A stretch of DNA of 64,000 bases from Annona cherimola (taxonomy: Eukaryota; Streptophyta; Magnoliopsida; Magnoliales; Annonaceae): positions 59,134,012-59,198,011 of the forward strand of contig CM059971.1 of the NCBI GenBank assembly GCA_030490835.1, given 5' to 3'. The position numbers were made by a program, and so were the translations under genes. The notes beneath the pieces were generated by a model. The model was given only the letters and a program-made list of their open reading frames with translations. It searched no databases and was not told where the DNA came from. Shown here in pieces: positions 51,801 through 60,800 of this stretch (its first letter is position 1; each line of letters begins with the position of its first letter).

Positions 51801-54800
51801 CTACGTCCATCTTGGTCCTCTGTAGCAAGCACAGATCAATGCCACACCACGAACACACACCAAATTATCAACGACTAAAAATCCAAGAGGCCATCCCTTC
51901 AATCTCAACCGTCAAATCCAGAGCAACACGAATAGATGATGCGCAAATTTGTGATCTGCAAGTTGAAGACGGTGGCGCGGGCAATCAATCGAAGTCGTTC
52001 ATGAAACTTGGATCCCAATCGTCCATCGTACGCAGCATGCTATGTAACTTGAATCCCATACGTAGTCTGCTTCAATCTTCCCACATCCTCTACATCCTTA
52101 TAAAAGGGAGTGGTGGCAAGGCACTAAAGCATTCAATTTTCAATCAAAATTTTCAATTCAATTTTCAATCTCTGCAACAGATGTGGAGAAGCTTTGGAGG
52201 AGAGGAGATATTCTTCGCATGAGTCATCCAGATTTGTTCTCTTTTGCTTTATTAACTTTAGATTTTTATTTTCTATGCTTTTAGTTGAATTTGTTATTTT
52301 TATTGCACTTTAATTTTCTTAATTGTAATTTTTATTTTGGATAATTATTTCAAATAAATTTTTTTTCCAAAAAATTCAAACTTTCATTGCCTCTCTGTGG
52401 ATTCAACCCGTCTCACCATTGTTCTATATTGTAATTAATTGTTAGTCTTAATGTGATTCGATGTAAATTGAGATTGGCGATCATAAGTTCTTAACAACAA
52501 ATCCATGGTTGTACATCAACACCACTATGTACTTCATCGAACCCTTGTGCTTTATGCAGTTGATGTAACTTTGAAAATTTTATTACAAATTGTAGAAAAA
52601 TCATCTAAAGGTGTATAATATGTTAAATTGAAGATATTATAATAAAAAATCAAACAAACTAAAAAGAACCACATCAATCTCATTTAAAAGGAGTGAGATA
52701 TTAAGGATTTAGTGGACCTATATCTTGAAAATCCGAAAAATAACAAGAAATAAGAAAATTATGAAATAAATAAATACCTAATTAAGTAATTAATTTTTAT
52801 ACTAAAAGTTTTATAGGGCATATATAAATTCATTGGTATATAACATATTATATGTTATGTAGAAAACATTGGTGAAAAAACTTCAAAACGGTTAGCCCGA
52901 TTAATGGATTCTAAGTTATAAATCACCCACGTGGAAGCAAGATATGCTTCCACACGTGTGATCGACAATTAGATAAGACTTTAGACATACCAAATTTTAT
53001 AATGGATGGATGGGATTGTCCATATGTGTCATTCATATGGTTGTATAAAAGGCTAAAGAGACAATTCTAGAGCATGCTGAAGGTGATGCAATATTAGCAT
53101 CCAATTGGATTGAAATCTCTTCAAATCAGAGCTAAGTTCGAGAAAATTTTTAGCAAAATTGGTGCTGAGACATCCATTTAAAGTGCTAGAGGTTTTTGGA
53201 CCAGCTAAGAATCAAGATCATCCATGTAGTGAGGAATTGAACCTTGATAAATAGGACATCTAAAGACAGAGCTCCAGCAGAATTGCATGACTTAGGAGAA
53301 GAAAGAAGGCCAGATCAAGCACATCATATAGATTAAATACGTAAGTAACAGCATTTTCTTGAAGACTTGGAAGTTCTATGAATTGGATCATGAAGAAGGG
53401 CAGTAGATCATGGACATCTAAGTAGATCTTTCAAAGGTCTATAAAATGAGATTTTAGAAAATGATTTTGGAGACAATTTAGTAAAATGATGACATCTCCC
53501 TCAAATTGAAACCAAAACAGATGATCAAATAGTCAAAATCTAAGAGAAAAACGAGATCTATAACTTTTATGTTGAACTTTGAGCTAAAACTGATTATAAA
53601 ATGGTCAAATTAGCGTTGCAAACAGGCCCTGTTTCTGCCCAAATTTCTGTCCAGATTTAGATGTTGAAAAGAAAGTGATGATTTGTTGAATATCTTCCTT
53701 GATGATGATGATCCAATGCTAGGAAAATGTATAAATATGATTTGAAAATAATGTACAATATGATGTATGAGTTGGATATGACACGGATTGCATGATATAT
53801 GAAAATCTTAAATTCAGTTCTTATATATATCACAACTATGCTACTCAGATTGGTGGTCCACTTTTGAATGATCAAACGGCCATGATTGGCCTGAAACTTG
53901 GGTCACCTCTAGCCTAATATGTGCAGTATATATCCCCATTATTAGTTTTTAAAAAGTAAGCCTTGTTATTAAACAAATTTACTGTTATTGAAAGAGCATC
54001 TAAGTTACGTTTGCTTTGAAGCATATTATCAAACACCTACATAAAACAAAATTTCTAAAAAATTTGTTTGAAAGTATTAACTTTTACAAATTATATACAG
54101 GTAAGTATTAAAATGGAAATGAAGTGCTGATTTCAATGAGTTGTTTCCAACAACCTTTAATAGGGCTACAAATTTTAGTTTCAGGTACCCTTCTTTAAGA
54201 CTCCTAAAAAAAAAAAAAAGTACCTTCCTTAAGTGTGTGAATGACCCATCAAATGATTATGAAATTGCACGAAAATTTACAGTTATATAGTCTAATGATT
54301 CAAGAATAAACTCCAATCAATAGATCTCTAAATTTCATGCAAGAACCAAATAAAAAATGGACCTAAACTTGCTGAAGACTAGACTGGACTATTTAGATAG
54401 TAGCTTTGCCATTTTGAGAACTTGAACATATAAAATGCTCCAAAATTCTACAAATGTGTAGAGACATGGATAAACATGTATATATTAATGTCCTGTAAAC
54501 TCTCGCATAGACTTGTATGAAAAACTTTTGGAAAAATGTTAGGAACCTCACTGCTACATAATGATTAGTTCTATCAAACTCAGTCTTTGATGACTTCGAT
54601 TGAATAGGTAAATGATGTCCAAAACTTTTAAGTTTATTTATTTTCTTCCTTTATCTTGTTTTAGAAAATTAAATTTTAGAAATATATATTATTTAAAATA
54701 TAGTTAAACTTAAATGATTTGTTATATATTGTAGATTCATATGAAATTTTAAACTTGTCACTCTTAAATAAAAAAATTTATCACTCTAAATTCCAACCCG

Positions 54801-57800
54801 AAACTCAACCCAAACTGGATTTCTGCATAAGGTTAAGGTATATGTTTTCTAATTATGCTCACGATTAGATTTTTTCTTTTACAAATAGGGTCAGGGTTAG
54901 GGTTAAGGCGAACCTTAGTTTCATGAGCCTTAATGAGCCTTAATTGCACCCTTACCACCAATCCACCAAGGAATATGAGAATGGACCATGCATTGCAGCA
55001 AAATGCTGCAATACATTGCTTTGAAGACGGAACTATTCCAAATAAATGAATTCAGAATTATGTCCTTCTTCCTCATATTATATTAAAATTTTGAATTGCT
55101 TTTGAAAATTTTATTCAGAATTCAAGTAACGGAACCATTCCGAATTACAACTTTGTCCTAGTTATTCATATTATATTAAAAAATTGAATTACGTGCAGAA
55201 ATTTTATTCAGAATTCAAATAAATTCAATCACCAGAAGAAAATTGATTTCAGGATTCATGTATTGAGATTTCATGTGTGTGAAAATTCTAGTATACAGAT
55301 GGCAAGTATATGTGTGTTGTACCACCATCCAATTCATCATGCTTACAAGGTTTTGAAAGTTAAAGTATCTTAACTTCATTTGTTGGGATGAATACCTTCA
55401 TGTTGGTATCAAGGTCTAGCACAAGACGAACAGGTTTCTTCACTATATCTGCAGCCATAGCACAAGCCATTGCAATTGGCGTTGCCCTGTTTACCTTTGC
55501 TCCAAATCCACCTCCAACACGCTTAACATTTACCTTTCATTGACATCGGACATCCAAGAGGTTTGATCAAGATTTCCCTTTTCAGCATCCAAGTTCCAAA
55601 GGTAAACAAACTAAGCTGCAGGTTAAGGACTCACAGTGATGGTGTGTTGTGGACGGTTTAGCGCCACAGATACACACTGTTGAACCTGAGATGATTAAAC
55701 AGATTTAAAGGCAATGACCGTGAATATTAACAGCTGAGAAGAATATTTCTTGAAAGGCATCAAAAAGCTGCTGAAGTAACTTACTTGTGAAGGATTCTGT
55801 GTTGAGGAATAGACATTCATGCATCCTTGTTCACCAGGAATGCACAAAGCCCTTTGTGATTCCAAATGAAAGTGGTACTGATGCCCAACATAGACCTGGC
55901 AGATATAGAAGATAAGAAATTCAAAAAAAAATCATTTGTGAACTATAAATAAATTGAAAATTTATACATTTATAGTTGAACAAGTAATTGCAGTTCGTTC
56001 TACGTCATACAAGTTCTTTAGAAAATAATGGTCTGCCCATTTGAAGCATTCTTACAGTTTTGCCAAAAGGGAAATTTTCAATAAGTTCAATCAGAGGAAG
56101 TTTCACCACTATCAGAGAAACTATTGATAATTTCACTGAACTATTTTTCCAAATACAAAAATTAAAAACAGTGAATGTTAACATATAAGATCAAAATGTC
56201 AAATAGATTGATAAAAAAAATTAACATAAATAAATTATTCTGTAAACTTTTACAAATCCAAATTCATCCTTTAACAAAACATTATTTAAAAATCATTATT
56301 AAGTTTATATGTTTTACAACATTTAAGTCTAAAAGTTCCTGCCTAACTTTAGAAGTTAATTTGATAACTTTGTGGGGAAATAATATTTCTCATTTTTTGC
56401 ATAATATAAATATCACGTATTTTTGAAAATTTTAAAAGATGTTCTAGAATATGTTTCCTTTCAAATTAGGTAAAACACCCAAAAAAAGACTAAACAAAAA
56501 TCTATTTACACTTATCATAAACAGAATATTTTAATCATCTATAGAGAACTGTTTATTATTTACTGTAAACAGATGTTATTCCGAAACAAATAAAGCTGTT
56601 TATACCTCACTGTAAACAGATCTTATCAAAATATAGAACTACTTACACTTTGCACCATTTCTACATCAAAATAATCTTGTCTAAGTCTCAAAACAAAATT
56701 TTTTGAACCAGCAAACAGTGATTTGATGTCCTTACCTCCCCTTCAACACTAAGATCAGCAACTGCAAAAGAATTTCCAACTTCTCCTACATACAGAGTGC
56801 CATTTTATGTATGAATTGTATACACAAGTAAGACAGCACAGATAAGTTTTAAGATGAAGCATGCATAATATTAAAGGTAATGGAAAATGTATAAATTTTG
56901 AGGAAGTCGGGGTGAACATTTCCCTTCTCCCGTTTTAAAGAACAAGTTTTGGGAAGTGTTTCTCAAATCTTGCAGAGGGTGCATACTAGTCCTTTTATAT
57001 CATTTCAATCTAGATAGACTTTTGAATAGATAAAGATGGTAAAGAATTAGATAAAGATATGATTAACAGCATGAACATGAAATTTATAGTATTGATGCAA
57101 GGTAAATGCAACTGGGAACTAAATTTAGAGACAAGGTTACACATGGCAAACCAAACAATTTTTGGATGTTTCAGTTCAGTCATGTCACAGGAAACAAAAA
57201 TAAGCCAATGAAGTATGTAAGTCCATTACATAGAAAGAATATTCTAATAAAAATTTCCTACTTTTAATTTGAAAAGAAATAAATTTATAAATTTAGCTTC
57301 ACTCATTTAGCTAAAAGCGGGTGCCTTTGAACTTCAAACTCCTATTGCACAAGATCATACGAATGAGGTAAGCAAAATCACTCTCGTCAGTTTTATTTTC
57401 CAGAAAAGGTCAAAGAGCCTTTGATTTATACCATATGCAAGGCAGGCCAAGGGTTAAAAGCACAAGCCAATGTCAGGAAAAAGAAAATGCAACCATATGG
57501 CTCTAATAACAACCTCTACTAAAATCCATGCTCCTCGAGTCAATGAATGAATTTGCCTTGATGGCATCTTCAATGGTAAGAATAGGCTCCTTAAAATCTT
57601 TATATTTAATTTCAACCATCTCAGCAGCTGATTTTGCAATATTCTGCAAGTAAAATTCATCAAATAAATATCTGCGCATTAGAAATTCAATGCATTCAAA
57701 ATCATGTAATAGACATGGTACAGAAACTAGTCAACAAAATGTTAAAAGATGAAGTTTTTGATGCATAAGACTAATGAAGGACAAATACTTGCCACCGGTT

Positions 57801-60800
57801 TTTGCTTAAAAACTGGAAAAGAGAAGTGAAATTGGATGTCTAACAGAGACTCCAAGGCAGTTGCTTGCAATGAGAAAGTGTTAGACACCTCATTACACCC
57901 CAAAAAACTGGGTTTCCACTAGGTGTTTGAAGAAATTCACAACCTCAGAAATGAATTCCATCAACGGAGACACTTGGTTTGAGTATTTTCACAAACAGTG
58001 TGGGGCGTTTCAAAGTAAGCATTGAAAGGGATTCAAGCAAGCTTCAAGATCAGATAACTCAATAAACGACATACGAGAAGCCGTCTCTCACCCTGAGAAT
58101 GTGCAAAGCTGTATAATTTGCCCAAGTCATTGATACAGCTCTCCTCTCAATGGCTTTCACTTGAAATTTCCAACAAAAATTACACTGATCTAACAGATAT
58201 TCAAAAGCAGTTGCTTAGTTGTGCAATGGGAAGGTGCTAGGAATCCATTACACCCAAAATAGGTTTCCACTAAATGTTTGATGAAATTAGCAACCCAACA
58301 ACAAATTCCAACAAAAGAGACTCTGGTTGAGTACTTTGAGAATTTTATAAGTAAACATGAAAATCATATTAAAAACGAACTAAAGCAACATAAACAATAA
58401 TCGTGAATTCATTGCGGTGAGCAGATTAAAGAATGCAAAAATCAAGTCAGTCACCACTTTCCATCAAAATTTATCAACATTCATCAAAGAAAATGGCAAA
58501 AACAAATTATGCCATCCCTGAAATTGAATTTTGCAAAACCAAGAGGATTCAAGCAAGCTTCAAGATCAGACAGCTGAACTAACTAATGACATACAAGCCT
58601 TGGCTCTTATCCCAAGGACGGGCAGATCTGTACAATTTGCCTAGTCATCGATAGACAACTCTTCACAATGGCTGTTATTCCCAATAAAAAAAATCAAGAG
58701 AAGTGGAGAGCCTATAGACAAAGGAATCATAAATTAATGAACTGATGAAGCTGGGAAGGGTATTTGGGTCAAATGGCGGATAGGGCTTCATTTTCGAGAG
58801 CTCTCCCTTGCTAGTCACTGATTCCTGAGGAAAAAGTCATCACCTCAATGAAATGAAACAGTTCTTAGACCATTCATAGGTGTAACAACCGGAACTAAGA
58901 ACCTTAGCATTAGGCTCTGCCTACGCCACCCAAAAGCAAAACAACATTGGATGAAAACCACTGTCACACTAAAAGCTTTAGCACTATGGTGCATTGAATT
59001 TTTTTTTTTAAAAAAAAAAAAAAACCTAGCCAATATGGGCATCTACGTGAAGAAAAAAAAAAATCATTCCAGAAATACAGTATCACTGTTGAACTTGTCT
59101 GCAAACTTTATACAGCTCCTTGTGGTTCATGTAAAATTCGCAATGGATTTAGCATACTCAATCAAATGGAGCACCAAACGGATGAAATATTGTCAATAAT
59201 CTGACTGGTGGTTCTAACATCTAGTCACGAGTTCTGCAGGTTAAATGCAGACATTTACACTGTTTTCTGCCAACCGCTTGGAAAAACTGAATAGTCTGGA
59301 AATCTAATTGCCAAATCTTGCATCAGAAATGAAAGAACTTCAACTGCAAGAACCATCAATATAATACCTTTGTCACTGCCACAATTAAACCGATAGGTTG
59401 ACCATGATACTGCACCTCATGAGAAGCAAAGACAGTTTCTGATTCACTGGATCAGCCACAAAAAGCAGCTAAAAATTAATAGCATATTACCCCGAACTAA
59501 TTATATATGGTACAAATTTCTTAATAAATATTATTCAAAAAAATCAGAAAAAATTATAAAAATGCTATTTCTAAGTAAACATAGTTTCTAGAATCATTTT
59601 GATCCTGCAATTAAACATACATGCCTCCTACAGTAGTCACTCTAATGGAGTTTATTTGGTGAGAGGTTTAAATTTTTTTTTTTTAAGGAAAAAATATTTC
59701 CCGTACATTCCTATGCACCATTTGATCTGATTTGACATTTAATTATCTAACTGCCCTACTTTTTCTATTATTACCTCTACATTTCAATCAATTTTTAACA
59801 TCATTCTATACAATTACCCTATCTACGTTATCATTATTACCTTTACTCCTAATCATTACCCTTATTTTATCACATCAATCTCTCACATTTTCAAAAAATT
59901 TCCCACTTTTCTTCTGCCTCTTTCAAATAAACCCTAACAAATAAAATGAAAGCAATTCTCTTGTTCTTGTTTTCAAATTCTATTCTTTTGTTCTAAAATC
60001 AATGGCTCTAAAGCTAAATGAGAATGTATAATTTAAAACAAATCTACAAAGCCTGTAATGCTTCTACAATGAAAAAGAAACATCCATCAGTCTAGTTGTG
60101 GGTCAATCCTGCAGCATTTGAAAGGAAGCTAAGCTTCTATGATTATAAAAGAGAAACATCTACTTGGAATATTTTCATAAAGGCTCCAACAGCCATAGCA
60201 AAAATTGTGCCTACAGTGGCTCAAAACAACCACTCTCAGCAGTTCTCAATTTGGTATTGAATAAACAAAAATTTCCAAACCTCGGTAAGCCATAAGTAGA
60301 ACAATGGAAATCAATAAAACATCCATTAGCCTGGCTTCCAACTGCTGCAATTCAGAGCAGATTGGTGTCCCTGAATTGCATAAAATAATCCAATGCTAGA
60401 AGAAATGTCAGTGAATGTTCTCAAAATAATTTTTTGCATCCTGAATGATGTGGAGAATCAGATTTGCTCTAGCTTATTATGAAGCAAGCTTTTATACCCC
60501 AATCATGAAAAGAAAACCATATAAAGATTGTCCTGTTAGTAGTGTCTCCACCTTGAAGAAGTTCATCAAAGTGCCAAATGACAAGTAAAGACCAGGCATT
60601 GTCCTGTCTGCAATTTTTGTTTCAAACAAGCGAATACCAGGAAACGGTATAATCAAAATGTAAAAAGTGACAATTTCATGATTCACAATTCAACTAAAAG
60701 AAAAAGAAGTTCCGTAGTGAAGGAAAAAGCATACTTCACAATGTTAGAATATCCATATGACGTTATGGTCTCTGCTGAAAGGAAAGCCATCACTCCATCC

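Noticed and set aside
51812..52222. 136-codon plus-strand ORF
   Set aside because: Falls in an LTR-like remnant with promoter and end motifs; no domain.
54885..54915. AGGGTTAGGGTTAAG, telomere-like
   Set aside because: Only about two units with no array; also at about 7,720. Too short for a telomeric insertion.
60492..60686. Minus-strand 64-codon ORF between exons 1 and 2 of gene A
   Set aside because: The reading does not match the oxidase, and exons 1 and 2 join in phase without it.
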